From contig NZ_RJUO01000004.1 in the NCBI RefSeq assembly GCF_003752365.1, positions 36,348-100,347 on the forward strand: DNA of 64,000 nt, written 5' to 3'. The DNA is from Frondihabitans sp. PhB188 (GTDB taxonomy: Bacteria > Actinomycetota > Actinomycetes > Actinomycetales > Microbacteriaceae). The notes beneath the pieces are model-generated. The model did not search any database. It was not told the origin of the DNA and was given only the letters and a program-made list of their open reading frames with translations. The position numbers and the translations under genes are program-made. Below, piece after piece: positions 52,106 through 61,282 of this stretch (position 1 is the stretch's first letter; every line of letters begins with the position of its first letter).

Positions 52106-52292
52106 CAAACTTTCTTTGGCCCGCACACGCCCTCTGACCAGGTGTTTCTGTTTCCACACCCACTGTGTGAAAAGTAACTTGAATCGAGGGTTGAAGGTTG
52201 ATGATTCGTGACGCCCCTGTGCACAAAACGCTTGACACGGTGTCCCCCGAGCCGGTACGAGACAGCACTTCTGCGGACACGCGGTACCCCTT

Positions 52293-52334
52293 AAACGCCG
52301 ATAGCGGCACATGCAAATGCATGCGCCGCTATCG
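52293..52334 (-). terminator. Terminator of the rpsF-ssb-rpsR-rplI operon
   Basis: CGATAGCGGC (52299-52308) and GCCGCTATCG (52325-52334) form a 10-bp stem just after the rplI stop. A nested ATGC-AAAT-GCAT extends the hairpin. On the minus strand the stem is followed by GCGTTTAAG. Confidence 0.7.
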
Positions 52335-52342
52335 AACGGGTG

Positions 52343-52795
52343 CTACTTGGCAGCGACCACCTGAAGGGCGATCGTGGCCACGACGTCTTCGCGCAGACGG
52401 ATGGTGGCTTCGTGCTCACCGGTCAGCTTGATGGCGTTGGGGATCTCGACCTTGCGCTTGTCGATCGTGCCGACGCCCTGAGCCGAGACGGCAGCGGCGA
52501 CATCGGCCGGCTTGACGGAGCCGAAGAGGCGCCCGCCCGTGCCGGTCTTGACGGGAAGCGTGATCTTGACGGCCTCGAGGCGGGCCTTCATGTCTTTCGC
52601 CTCCTCGATCGTCTTGAGCTCACGCGAAGCGCGGGCGGCCTTGATCGACTCGACCTGCTTCTCGCCACCGCGGGTCCACACGACACCGAATCCCTGGGGA
52701 ACCAGGTAGTTGCGTGCGTAGCCGTTCTTGACGTCGACGACGTCGCCGGCCGAACCGAGGCCGGAGACCTCGTGGATGAGGATTACCTTAGACAT
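52343..52795 (-). CDS. rplI: 50S ribosomal protein L9
   Basis: 150 residues, the usual length. The L9 N-terminal signature is clear ([22 protein letters not shown]), then the long connecting helix ([21 protein letters not shown]) and the C-terminal RNA-binding domain. It binds 23S rRNA at the base of the L1 stalk. It is last in the rpsF-ssb-rpsR-rplI operon, 18 bp after rpsR, and followed by a hairpin terminator. Confidence 0.97.
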   Translation of the reverse strand: MSKVILIHEVSGLGSAGDVVDVKNGYARNYLVPQGFGVVWTRGGEKQVESIKAARASRELKTIEEAKDMKARLEAVKITLPVKTGTGGRLFGSVKPADVAAAVSAQGVGTIDKRKVEIPNAIKLTGEHEATIRLREDVVATIALQVVAAK

Positions 52796-52813
52796 TCGCT
52801 ACTCCCTAGCGGA

Positions 52814-53074
52814 TCAGCGGCCGGAGCCGGCGTAGGGGAGGAGCGCCATCTCACGGGCGTTCTTCACGGCACGGGCGATGAGGCGCTGCTCCTGGACGGA
52901 GACGCCGGTGATGCGGCGAGCACGGATCTTTCCGCGCTCCGAGATGAACTTGCGAAGGGTCGCGACGTCTTTGTAGTCGATGACGCCGACGCGGATCGCC
53001 TTCGCGGGAGCGGCGTTCTTGCCGCCCTTTCCGCGGAGGGGCTTGCGGCGGTCGCCGCTGCTCTTTCCAGCCAT
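52814..53074 (-). CDS. rpsR: 30S ribosomal protein S18
   Basis: 86 residues. The S18 core is present: [19 protein letters not shown], then [19 protein letters not shown] and ARFMALLPY-like end ([13 protein letters not shown]). A short Lys/Gly-rich N-terminus is common in actinobacteria. There is no zinc-binding Cys set, so it is the C-minus form. It pairs with S6 in the 30S platform. Confidence 0.97.
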   Translation of the reverse strand: MAGKSSGDRRKPLRGKGGKNAAPAKAIRVGVIDYKDVATLRKFISERGKIRARRITGVSVQEQRLIARAVKNAREMALLPYAGSGR

Positions 53075-53138
53075 TGGATTCTGCTTTCAGTAATGAAGAA
53101 AATGAGGGATCAGGAGCGGGTGCCCCCGAACGACGAAC

Positions 53139-53717
53139 TCAGAAAGGCGTCTCGTCGTTGTAGGTGCCGCCGCCGGGGGTGTTCCACACGTCGCCGGAGG
53201 AGCCGGAGCCGGACGAACCCGCTGAGCCCCCACCGGTCTGCGCGGGCTGACCCCACGGCTCGTCGGCCTGACCGCCGCCGTTGCCGCCGCCGACAGGCTG
53301 ACGGCTCTGGCCGCCGCCGTTGCCGCCAAAGGATCCGCCGCCGTCGCGAGACGACGATGCGCGGGTCACCTGGGCGGTGGCGTAGCGGAGCGAGGGGCCG
53401 ATCTCGTCGATCTCGAGCTCCATCGAGGTGCGCTTCTCGCCCTCTTTGGTCTCGTACGAGCGCTGCTTCAGGCGCCCCTGCGCCATGACGCGGGAGCCCT
53501 TCGTCAGCGAGGCGGCAACGTGCTCGGCGAACTCACGCCACACGCTGGCGCGCAGGAACAGCGCCTCGCCGTCCTTCCACTCGTTCGACGCGCGGTCGAA
53601 CGTGCGGGGGGTCGACGCGATCGTGAAGTTCGCGACCGCGAGCCCGTTCTGCGTATAACGCAGCTCGGGGTCGGAGGTCAGGTTGCCCACGACGGTGATG
53701 ACGGTTTCGCCGGCCAC
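53139..53717 (-). CDS. ssb: Single-stranded DNA-binding protein
   Basis: 192 residues. An OB fold covers ~1-115 ([40 protein letters not shown]). A Gly/Ser/Gln-rich linker follows, and the acidic tip ends DETPF, the site that recruits partner proteins. It coats single-stranded DNA in replication and repair. It lies between rpsF (3 bp apart) and rpsR, the normal order. Confidence 0.97.
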   Translation of the reverse strand: MAGETVITVVGNLTSDPELRYTQNGLAVANFTIASTPRTFDRASNEWKDGEALFLRASVWREFAEHVAASLTKGSRVMAQGRLKQRSYETKEGEKRTSMELEIDEIGPSLRYATAQVTRASSSRDGGGSFGGNGGGQSRQPVGGGNGGGQADEPWGQPAQTGGGSAGSSGSGSSGDVWNTPGGGTYNDETPF

Positions 53718-53720
53718 GGG

Positions 53721-54122
53721 CTACTCCGCGCTCGAAGCGGCGGGGGCAGCGGCGGCGGGAGCCTTCGCCGGAGCGGCAGCCTTGCGGGCGGCCTTCTCGT
53801 CGGCGAGCTTCTTGGCCTTGGCGACCATCTCGATGCCCTCTTCGGCGCGAAGGACCTTCGTGCGCAGAACGGCCTCCGAGAGACCGAGCTGACGGTCGAG
53901 CTCCTTGGTGGCGTCGGGGTTCGCGGTCAGGTTCACGACGGCGTAGATGCCCTCGTTCTTCTTCGCAATCTCGTAGGCCAGGCGACGACGGCCCCAGATG
54001 TCGACGTTGTCGATCGATCCACCGTCGTTGCGGATGACGTTGAGGAACTTGTCCAAGCTCGGAGCGACAGTGCGCTCATCGATCTCGGGGTCAAGGATCA
54101 CCATCAATTCGTACTGATGCAT
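53721..54122 (-). CDS. rpsF: 30S ribosomal protein S6
   Basis: 133 residues from ATG 54122, preceded by AAGGAGGTGGG; the longer frame to 54230 has no such site. The S6 fold is recognisable: [20 protein letters not shown], then [20 protein letters not shown]. The C-terminus is extended by an Ala/Lys-rich tail (~100-133) common in actinobacteria. It is first in the operon, behind a leader with a hairpin. Confidence 0.96.
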   Translation of the reverse strand: MHQYELMVILDPEIDERTVAPSLDKFLNVIRNDGGSIDNVDIWGRRRLAYEIAKKNEGIYAVVNLTANPDATKELDRQLGLSEAVLRTKVLRAEEGIEMVAKAKKLADEKAARKAAAPAKAPAAAAPAASSAE

Positions 54123-54150
54123 GTCTAACCCACCTCCTTCGGACTTAACG

Positions 54151-54169
54151 GCCACAGTATTTCTGTGGC
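54151..54169 (-). promoter_or_regulatory. Hairpin in the rpsF mRNA leader
   Basis: GCCACAG-TATTT-CTGTGGC, a 7-bp perfect stem, lies 28 bases before the S6 start. On the mRNA it is followed by CCGUUAAGUCCG and the ribosome-binding site. rpsF leaders in many bacteria bind the S6:S18 complex for feedback control; this hairpin is a candidate but lacks a tested match to that motif. Confidence 0.4.
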
Positions 54170-54248
54170 AGGAGGGTAGTGGCATCGTGCAGTGCAGTGA
54201 GCGCGCAGGAACTGCGGCCACTCCAAGCAACCTTGACAGCCTACCGGG

Positions 54249-55673
54249 TCAGCGCTGCGTCCACCAGCCCAGCAGGCGCCGGGTGGCCTCTTCCTCGCCG
54301 AGGGGCCCCTCTTCCGTCCGCAGCTCGAGCAGGAACCGGTACGCCTCGCCGACCTCGCGCGACGGCTTGATGCCGAGGATCGACTGGATCTGGTCGCCGT
54401 CGAGGTCGGGACGCATCGAGTCGAGCTCCTCCTGCTCGCGCAGGACGGCGATGCGCTGCTCGAGGTCGTCGTAGGCGAACCCGAGCCGGTCGGCCTTGCG
54501 GCGGTTGCGCGTGGTGACGTCGGCGCGCGTGAGCATGTGCAGGCGCTCCAGCTGGTCTCCGGCGTCGCGGACATAGCGGCGCACGGCCGAGTCGGTCCAC
54601 TCGCCGTCGGTGTAGCCGAAGAAGCGGAGGTGCAGCTCGATCAGCCGGTAGACCGCGCCGATCGTGTCGTTGTCGAAGCGCAGGGCCTTCAGCCGCTTCT
54701 TCGCGAGCTTCGCGCCGACCACGTCGTGGTGGTGGAAGGTGACCACTCCGCCGGCCTCGAGCCGGCGCGTCGCCGGCTTGCCGATGTCGTGCAGCAGCGC
54801 GGCGATGCGCAGGGTCAGGTCCGGGGGAGTGCCCGGGTGGCGCTCCTCCTCATAGCCGATCGCCTGCTCGAGCACGGTGAGGCTGTGCTCGAAGACGTCT
54901 TTGTGGTGGTGGTGCTCGTCGCGCTCGAGCATCATGGCCGGCAGCTCCGGCAGGATCAGCGCCGCGATGCCCGTGTCTACCAGGAGCCGGACGCCAGGAA
55001 CGGGGTCGTCCGACCTCAGCAGCTTCGAGAGCTCGTCGTTGACGCGCTCCACCGACACGATCTCGAGCGTCCGGGCGCGATCGACCATGGCGGCGAACAC
55101 GGCCTCCGAAACGGTGAAGCCGAGCTGCGCCGTGAAGCGCGCCGCCCGCATCATCCGGAGCGGGTCGTCGCGGAAGCTTTCCTCCGGCGTCCCGGGCGTC
55201 TCAAGCGACTTCGCCAGCAGGTGCTCCACGCCCCCCGACGGATCGACGAGCACGCGCTCGGGCAGGCGGAGCGCCATCGCGTTCACGGTGAAGTCGCGCC
55301 GCACGAGGTCGCCCTCGAGCGAGTCGCCGAACTCGACCTCGGGCTTGCGGGTCTCGCCGTCGTAGACGTCGCTGCGGTAGGTGGTGATCTCGACGGTCTC
55401 GCCCTGGATGCGGGCGGCGATCGTGCCGAAGGCGCGGCCGACGTCCCAGGTGGCGTCCGAGATCGGCTCGACGATGGCGAGGATCTCATCGGGGAGGGCC
55501 GAGGTCGTGAAGTCGAAGTCGTTCACCGCTCGGCCGAGGAAGGCGTCGCGGACCGGACCGCCGACCAGGGCGAGCTCGTGGCCGGCGGCCTTGAAGGCTC
55601 GCGCCAGCCTGTCGACCGGCCCGGTCGAGGCGAGCGTGTCGAGCCTCTCGAGAGCTCCCGCGACAGATTCCAT
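54249..55673 (-). CDS. pcnA: CCA tRNA nucleotidyltransferase
   Basis: 474 residues from ATG 55673. The class II nucleotidyltransferase head has ELALVGGPVRDAFLGRAVND with catalytic acids in DFDFTTSA, and RRDFTVNAMAL. The RNA-binding region is followed by an HD domain (LRIAALLHDIGKPATR) with FHHHDVVGA, as in actinobacterial enzymes. It adds or repairs the 3' CCA of tRNAs. The upstream 104 bp separate it from the divergent DUF6049 gene; both promoters lie there. Confidence 0.93.
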   Translation of the reverse strand: MESVAGALERLDTLASTGPVDRLARAFKAAGHELALVGGPVRDAFLGRAVNDFDFTTSALPDEILAIVEPISDATWDVGRAFGTIAARIQGETVEITTYRSDVYDGETRKPEVEFGDSLEGDLVRRDFTVNAMALRLPERVLVDPSGGVEHLLAKSLETPGTPEESFRDDPLRMMRAARFTAQLGFTVSEAVFAAMVDRARTLEIVSVERVNDELSKLLRSDDPVPGVRLLVDTGIAALILPELPAMMLERDEHHHHKDVFEHSLTVLEQAIGYEEERHPGTPPDLTLRIAALLHDIGKPATRRLEAGGVVTFHHHDVVGAKLAKKRLKALRFDNDTIGAVYRLIELHLRFFGYTDGEWTDSAVRRYVRDAGDQLERLHMLTRADVTTRNRRKADRLGFAYDDLEQRIAVLREQEELDSMRPDLDGDQIQSILGIKPSREVGEAYRFLLELRTEEGPLGEEEATRRLLGWWTQR

Positions 55674-55752
55674 GACGGTCAAGCTTGCCACAGCGGGCCT
55701 CCCGCCGAGTTGTCCACAGGCCGGGCGCTTCGCCCAGTCTTCTCTGGACTCT

Positions 55753-55766
55753 TTCCCTAGACTCGC
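55753..55766 (+). promoter_or_regulatory. -10 region of the DUF6049-murJ operon
   Basis: TTTCCCTAGACTCG with -10 TAGACT (55758-55763) lies 13 bases before the ATG at 55777, so the leader would be very short. The identical 14-base block precedes the Tat-protein operon at 16921, and CCTAGACTC precedes the TetR gene. Confidence 0.45.
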
Positions 55767-55776
55767 TAACGCCCTC

Positions 55777-57942
55777 ATGAGAATCCTTTCCGCGCTCGCT
55801 GTCGCAGCCCTCGCCGTCGCCGCCCTCGGGGTCGGCCTGCCGGTCCTGCCTGCGACTGCCGCCGCGGCCGACGGAACCGTGACGGTGTCGGTGTCGCCTC
55901 GGGCGAGCGGGGTCATCCGCGACGGCGACGGTCTGAAGGCGACGGTGACCGTCCACAACGGCACCGACGCCGATCTCGACGCCGGCACCGCCCAGGTCTT
56001 CCTCGACCGGGCCACCTTCTCGAGCCGCGACCAGATCGACGCCTGGTTCGACCGCTCGGCAAGCGACACGCGCGACGCCCTCGGCTCGTTCATGACGAGC
56101 GTCGCGGTCCCCTCCATCGACGCCGGCGCCACCTCGTCGGCGGTCACGATCGACCTCTCCTCCGAGACGCTCTCCCTGAACGGCTACGACTGGGGGGCCA
56201 AGGCGTTCGGCGTCCGCTACAGCTCGGGCGGCGCCGCTCTCACCGAGGCCCACTCGAGCGTCGTCTGGTACCCGAACGACAGCTTCCAGGCGACCCGGCT
56301 GGCCGTGGCCGTGCCTCTCACCGTGCCCGAGTCGACCAGCGGCCTGATCTCGAGCGAGGCCCTGGCGAGCTACACGTCCGAGAACGGCGTTCTGACGCAG
56401 GAACTCGACGCCGTCCGCAACCGCGACGTCGCTATCGGCATCGACCCGATGATCCTCGCCTCCATCCGGATCCTCGGCAACGTCGCCCCGCCTTCGTCGA
56501 TCACCTGGCTCCGCCGTCTCGAGACGGCGACGAACGAGACGTTCTCCCTCTCCTACGGCGACTCCGACATCTCGGCGATGCGCCAGGCCGGTGCCACGAC
56601 GCTCCAGAAGCCGATCGACTTCACCGACGCGATCGCCGCCCAGGAGGCCGCCGAGCCCGACTCGTACGTCGCGACGGACGACACGACCGGCGCCGGCCAG
56701 ACACCGCCTGCCGACGCGACCGCACCGGCGACGGAGGCCCCGACCGGGACGCCGACGTCGGTGCCCCCGACCTCGACCGTGCCGACGACGGAGTCGCTGC
56801 TCGCCTTCGCCTACACCGAGAGCGATGTGGCCTGGCCGCTGGAGGGGACGGTGGCGTCGGGCGACCTTCCGATCTTCAAGTCGTCGGGCGTGAAGACCAC
56901 GGTCCTGTCGAGCAGCAACGTCAGCACGTCGTCCGACACGACCGAGAACGCCGCCATCGACGTGTCCTCCTATAAGACCGTCGTCTCCGACGCCGAGATC
57001 TCGTCCATGATGCGCGACGCCGTCTCGGCCGGCAGCGTCTCGGAGTGGCGAAGCGACGTCGCCCAGCTGTCGGCCGAGCTGGCCACTCTCACCCACGAGC
57101 GCCCGAGCGACGCCCGCACGCTTTTCGCCACGCTCGGACGCAACTGGGCGACCACGGGGTCGCGCCTCGACGAGACGCTCGACGCCCTGGCCACGATGAA
57201 CTGGGTCTCGACGGTGCGCTTCTCCGCGGCCGCCTCGGCATCGTCGAGCGACGCCACCCTCGCCGCCAAGAAGGCCTCCGCATCGCGCGTCTCGGCTCTC
57301 GAGCCGCTCGTGGAGGCCCAGGACGACCTGCAGAGGTTCTCCACCGCCCTCAAGACGCCGTCGACCGTGACCGCCAAGGAGCGCCTGCGGGTGCTCGCGC
57401 TCTCGGGTACGGCGTGGAGCGACAACCCGAGCGGTCTCGCTTCCGAGGTGGCGAAGGTCCGCACCCAGGTCGACCGCATCCGGAGCCAGATCGGCGTCGT
57501 CCAGAGCAGCGACGTGAACATCCTCGGCGACCGCTCCTCGCTGCCGATCTTCGTCCGCAACGACACCGCCTCGGCGGCGACCGTCTACCTGCGGGTGCAG
57601 CCGTCGAACTACTACCTCAGCGTCCAGCAGAAGGCCATCGCCGTGACCATCCAGCCCGACTCGCAGACCCGCGTCACCGTGCCGGTGCAGTCGGTCGCGA
57701 ACGGCAAGGTCATGCTGACGCTGTCGCTCGCCACGAAAGACGGCGTCACCGTCTCGACGCCCTCCGAAGTCGCCATCAACGTGCGCGCCGGGTGGGAGAC
57801 CGTCATCACGGCCATCTTCGCCGCTGCCGTCGTCCTGCTGTTCGGCGGCGGCATCTACCGGAGCATCCGCCGACGTCGCCGAGGCAAGTCGGGCGACGAG
57901 GGCGACGACGCGACGACGCCCGACCCGGCGGCCGGCACGTGA
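55777..57942 (+). CDS. DUF6049-family secreted/membrane-anchored protein
   Basis: 721 residues from ATG 55777. A signal peptide (~1-33, ending ATAAAA) and a long extracellular part with beta-rich repeats precede a C-terminal membrane segment (VITAIFAAAVVLLFGGGIY) and a basic, then acidic tail. An Ala/Pro/Thr-rich insert lies near 300-345. This family is found next to murJ in actinobacteria. Its function is unsettled, but the fixed neighbourhood and GTGA coupling suggest a role with lipid II export or wall assembly. Confidence 0.85.
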   Translation: MRILSALAVAALAVAALGVGLPVLPATAAAADGTVTVSVSPRASGVIRDGDGLKATVTVHNGTDADLDAGTAQVFLDRATFSSRDQIDAWFDRSASDTRDALGSFMTSVAVPSIDAGATSSAVTIDLSSETLSLNGYDWGAKAFGVRYSSGGAALTEAHSSVVWYPNDSFQATRLAVAVPLTVPESTSGLISSEALASYTSENGVLTQELDAVRNRDVAIGIDPMILASIRILGNVAPPSSITWLRRLETATNETFSLSYGDSDISAMRQAGATTLQKPIDFTDAIAAQEAAEPDSYVATDDTTGAGQTPPADATAPATEAPTGTPTSVPPTSTVPTTESLLAFAYTESDVAWPLEGTVASGDLPIFKSSGVKTTVLSSSNVSTSSDTTENAAIDVSSYKTVVSDAEISSMMRDAVSAGSVSEWRSDVAQLSAELATLTHERPSDARTLFATLGRNWATTGSRLDETLDALATMNWVSTVRFSAAASASSSDATLAAKKASASRVSALEPLVEAQDDLQRFSTALKTPSTVTAKERLRVLALSGTAWSDNPSGLASEVAKVRTQVDRIRSQIGVVQSSDVNILGDRSSLPIFVRNDTASAATVYLRVQPSNYYLSVQQKAIAVTIQPDSQTRVTVPVQSVANGKVMLTLSLATKDGVTVSTPSEVAINVRAGWETVITAIFAAAVVLLFGGGIYRSIRRRRRGKSGDEGDDATTPDPAAGT

Positions 57943-59657
57943 GCGCGCTCGACCCGGTCGGCGCCGAGAACCCCGAGCCCGGCGCGGTCTCCGGAGTTCC
58001 TGCGGCGCAGTCGGCTCCGGTCATGAAGGCTCGCAGCCTCGGACGCGCCAGCGCGCTGCTCGCGGGCGGCACGATCGTCTCGCGCGTGCTCGGCTTCGCC
58101 AAGACGGCTGTGCTCGCCGCGGCCATCGGCCAGACCGGGAGCCGCGCGGCCGACGCGTTCACGGTGTCGAACCAGCTGCCGAACAACATCTACGCCCTGG
58201 TGGCGGGAGGCCTGCTGAGCGCCGTGCTCGTGCCGCAGATCGTGAAGGCGGCCAAGGGCCCCGACGGCGGTCAGCGGTACATCAACAAGATCGTCACGCT
58301 CGGCACGACCGTCTTCCTGGTGGTGACACTGATCGGAACCCTGGCGGCGCCGTTCCTCGTCAACCTCTACGCGCACCAATCCGACACCGGCAAGGCGGGT
58401 TTCTCGCCCGAGGCCATAGCCCTGGCGACCGCTTTCGCTTACTGGTGCCTACCGCAGATCTTCTTCTACGCGATCTACTCGCTGCTGAGCGAGGTGCTCA
58501 ACGCGAGACAGATCTTCGGGCCGTTCACCTGGGCCCCGGTGCTCAACAACGTCGTCTCGATCCTCGGCCTCGTCGTCTTCATGGTGCTGTTCGGGGGAGC
58601 GGGCGAGAACAGCCTGGTCGCGGACTGGACGCCCGGCCGCATCGTCGTGCTCGCCGGAACCGCGACGCTGGGCGTGGCGGCCCAGGCCGCCTTCCTCCTG
58701 CTGTTCTGGCGCCGGGCCGGCCTCACGTTCAAGCCCGACTTCACGTGGCGAGGCGTCGGCCTCGGCGCGACGGGCAAGGCGGCCGCCTGGATGTTCGCGC
58801 TGATCCTCGTCACGCAGCTCGCCGGCATCGTGCAGAGCAACGTGGCGACCATCGGCACGGGCGCCTCGAGTGCCGTGCTGTCGAACGCGTGGCTGATCTT
58901 CATGCTCCCGCACGGAATCATCACCGTCTCGATCGCGACTGCCTACTTCACCTCCATGACCGCCGACGCCGATCGCGGCGACCTCCGCGCTGTTCGCAAC
59001 AACCTGTCGTCGTCGCTCCGCACCATCGGCATGTTCATCGTCTTCGCCGCAGTCGCCCTGTCGGTCGTGGCCTACCCGTTCGCGCGCTTCTACGAGTCGC
59101 GCTACGACTACGTCGCGGCGATGGCCCACGTGATCCTGGCCTACCTGCCGGGGCTGATCCTCTTCAGCATGCTGTTCGTGCTGCAGCGGGTGTTCTTCGC
59201 CTTCCACGAGCAGCGCACCGTCTTCTTCATGCAGCTGGTCCAGTCGGGTGTCTTCGTCGCGGGCGCCCTCCTCTGCTCGGCGGTCGTGCCGGCCGATCAC
59301 ATCGCCGTCGCTGTGGCGATCACGACCTCCGTGGCGGGCAGCGCCCAGGCGGTCGTCGCTCTCGTTCTCGTGCACCGTCGAATCGGCGGGCTCGACGGAC
59401 GCTGGGTCGCTCGGCGCCACATCCAGTACCTCGTCTTCTCGGTGATCGCCGGGGTCGTGGGCGTTCTCGTCGTGACGGGACTGGGGGGTTACCACCCAGG
59501 CGGCTTCGGTCTCTCCGGCCGCGTTCCGGCCATTCTCACGGTGATCATCGCCGGACTGGTGATGGCGGCGGTGTACCTCGGGCTGCTCACGGTGGCACGG
59601 ATACCCGAGCTCTCGGCGATGACGAAGCCCGTGCTCCGTCGCCTGCGGCGCTCGTAG
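57939..59657 (+). CDS. murJ: Lipid II flippase MurJ
   Basis: 572 residues from GTG 57939, overlapping the DUF6049 stop. After a short N-terminal tail the MVF-family core begins: ASALLAGGTIVSRVLGFAKTAVLA, then DAFTVSNQLPNNIYALVAGGLLSAVLVP. About 14 membrane segments follow, with the Arg/Asp-lined cavity residues in loops (NARQIFGPFTWAPVLNNVV). It flips the peptidoglycan precursor lipid II outward. It lacks the long cytoplasmic pseudokinase tail of mycobacterial MviN. Confidence 0.93.
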   Translation: MSALDPVGAENPEPGAVSGVPAAQSAPVMKARSLGRASALLAGGTIVSRVLGFAKTAVLAAAIGQTGSRAADAFTVSNQLPNNIYALVAGGLLSAVLVPQIVKAAKGPDGGQRYINKIVTLGTTVFLVVTLIGTLAAPFLVNLYAHQSDTGKAGFSPEAIALATAFAYWCLPQIFFYAIYSLLSEVLNARQIFGPFTWAPVLNNVVSILGLVVFMVLFGGAGENSLVADWTPGRIVVLAGTATLGVAAQAAFLLLFWRRAGLTFKPDFTWRGVGLGATGKAAAWMFALILVTQLAGIVQSNVATIGTGASSAVLSNAWLIFMLPHGIITVSIATAYFTSMTADADRGDLRAVRNNLSSSLRTIGMFIVFAAVALSVVAYPFARFYESRYDYVAAMAHVILAYLPGLILFSMLFVLQRVFFAFHEQRTVFFMQLVQSGVFVAGALLCSAVVPADHIAVAVAITTSVAGSAQAVVALVLVHRRIGGLDGRWVARRHIQYLVFSVIAGVVGVLVVTGLGGYHPGGFGLSGRVPAILTVIIAGLVMAAVYLGLLTVARIPELSAMTKPVLRRLRRS

Positions 59658-59791
59658 GCGCGTACCCCGAGTTCCTGCGTCCCTTACCGGCACCTGAGAG
59701 CCCCGGGGCACACGGAATACGCGGAAGCTAGGCTGTGTTTCACCGCACAGGCAACCGGACACACGGTCGCCACCCCAATCGAAAGGTCGCA

Positions 59792-60775
59792 ATGCGTCAG
59801 GTCATCATCATCGGTTCCGGCCCCGCCGGTTACACCGCTGCGATCTACGCCGGTCGTGCCGGTCTGGCGCCCCTCGTGGTCGCCAGCTCCGTCGAAGCCG
59901 GCGGCGAGCTCATGAAGACCACCGAGATCGAGAACTTCCCAGGCTTCCCCGAGGGTCTTCAGGGCCCCGAGCTCATGTTCAAGATGCAGGAGCAGGCCGA
60001 GAAGTTCGGCGCCGAGGTTCTCCTCGACGACGTCGTCGAGCTGGACCTCAGCGGCGACATCAAGAAGGTCACGCTCGGTTCGGGCGCGGTCGAAGAGGCA
60101 CTCACGGTGATCTTCGCGACGGGCTCCGCCTACCGCAAGCTCGGCGTCGAAGGCGAAGAGCGCCTCTCGGGCCGCGGTGTCTCGTGGTGCGCCACGTGCG
60201 ACGGCTTCTTCTTCAAGCAGAAGGAGATCGCGGTCGTGGGCGGCGGCGACTCCGCCATGGAGGAGGCCACCTTCCTCACGCGCTTCGCCACCAAGGTCTA
60301 TGTCATCCACCGCGGCGACACCCTCCGCGCGTCGAAGATCATGCAGGACCGCGCTTTCGACAACGAGAAGATCGAGTTCCTCTGGAACAAGAAGGTCACC
60401 GCCGTCACCGGCGACGAGAAGGCGGCCGGCGTCACGCTGACCGACACCGTCGACGGCACCGAGTCGCACCTGGACCTCGAGGGCCTGTTCATCGCGATCG
60501 GCAACGACCCGCGCGTGCACCTCGTCCACAACCAGCTCGACCTGACCTCCGACGGCACCATCGCCGTCGAGGGCCGCTCGTCGAAGACCAACCTCAAGGG
60601 CGTGTTCGCCGCTGGCGACGTCATCGACATCACCTACCGTCAGGCCATCACGGCTGCCGGTTCGGGCACCGTCGCAGCCCTCGACGCCGAGCACTACCTC
60701 GCCGGCCTCGACAAGGCCGTTCTCGACCAGGCCCAGGGCGCGGCGCCGGCCGAGCCCGTCACCGCCTCCGCCTAG
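59792..60775 (+). CDS. trxB: Thioredoxin reductase
   Basis: 327 residues from ATG 59792, with GAAAGG upstream. FAD site IIIGSGPAGYTAAIYAGRAG, redox-active WCATCDG, NADPH site VVGGGDSAMEEATFL, and the C-terminal GVFAAGDVID are all present. It reduces thioredoxin with NADPH. TrxA follows after 45 bp, so they are expressed together. A TAGGCT -10 candidate lies at 59728. Confidence 0.96.
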   Translation: MRQVIIIGSGPAGYTAAIYAGRAGLAPLVVASSVEAGGELMKTTEIENFPGFPEGLQGPELMFKMQEQAEKFGAEVLLDDVVELDLSGDIKKVTLGSGAVEEALTVIFATGSAYRKLGVEGEERLSGRGVSWCATCDGFFFKQKEIAVVGGGDSAMEEATFLTRFATKVYVIHRGDTLRASKIMQDRAFDNEKIEFLWNKKVTAVTGDEKAAGVTLTDTVDGTESHLDLEGLFIAIGNDPRVHLVHNQLDLTSDGTIAVEGRSSKTNLKGVFAAGDVIDITYRQAITAAGSGTVAALDAEHYLAGLDKAVLDQAQGAAPAEPVTASA

Positions 60776-60820
60776 TTCCTGCACCTCCAGAATTCGACTT
60801 CTCCACGAAAGGGGAACCCC

Positions 60821-61147
60821 ATGAGCAACGCAACCGCAGTGACCGACGCCAGCTTCGAGCAGGACGTCCTCAACTCCGACGAGACGATCCTCGTCGACTT
60901 CTGGGCCGAGTGGTGTGGCCCGTGCCGCGCCGTCTCGCCCATCCTCGACCAGATCGCCGAAGAGCACGCCGGCAAGATCAAGATCGTCAAGCTCAACGTC
61001 GACGACAACCCCCAGATGGCCATGAAGTACCAGATCACGTCGATCCCGGCGATGAAGGTCTTCAAGTCGGGTGAGGTCGCCAAGACCATCATCGGCGCCA
61101 AGCCCAAGCCGGCCCTCGAGGCCGACCTGGCGGACTTCCTCGCGTAG
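60821..61147 (+). CDS. trxA: Thioredoxin
   Basis: 108 residues from ATG 60821, with AAAGGGGAA upstream. The active site WAEWCGPCRAVSP and the cis-Pro region TSIPAMKVF are canonical. It reduces protein disulfides and is recycled by the TrxB encoded just upstream. A strong terminator follows. Confidence 0.97.
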   Translation: MSNATAVTDASFEQDVLNSDETILVDFWAEWCGPCRAVSPILDQIAEEHAGKIKIVKLNVDDNPQMAMKYQITSIPAMKVFKSGEVAKTIIGAKPKPALEADLADFLA

Positions 61148-61161
61148 CCAACCGCGACGAG

Positions 61162-61193
61162 AGCCCGCCCAGCAACCACGCTGGGCGGGCTTT
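61162..61193 (+). terminator. Intrinsic terminator of trxB-trxA
   Basis: AGCCCGCCCAGC and GCTGGGCGGGCT form a perfect 12-bp stem with loop AACCAC, followed by TTTCAT. It lies 15 bases after the trxA stop. Confidence 0.9.
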
Positions 61194-61282
61194 CATCTGT
61201 TAACAGGCGACTTCCGAACGACTCGGCGCTCTCACCCCGACCCGTATTCTTAACCGAAACCCCCACACAGACAGGGCACTCC

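Larger units (their letters stand above)
51795..52342. other. Gap upstream of dnaB: promoter region, DnaA boxes, terminator
   Basis: 548 bp without a gene. It contains a cluster of DnaA-box-like 9-mers (52030-52105) and the terminator of the ribosomal operon (52293-52334). An AT-richer stretch around 52130-52210 ends in a TTTCCACAC box (52149-52157) in the opposite orientation. Confidence 0.7.

Noticed and set aside
59736..59743. TGTTTCAC, half of the parS site, before trxB
   Set aside because: The second half (GTGAAACA) is missing, so it is not a parS site.
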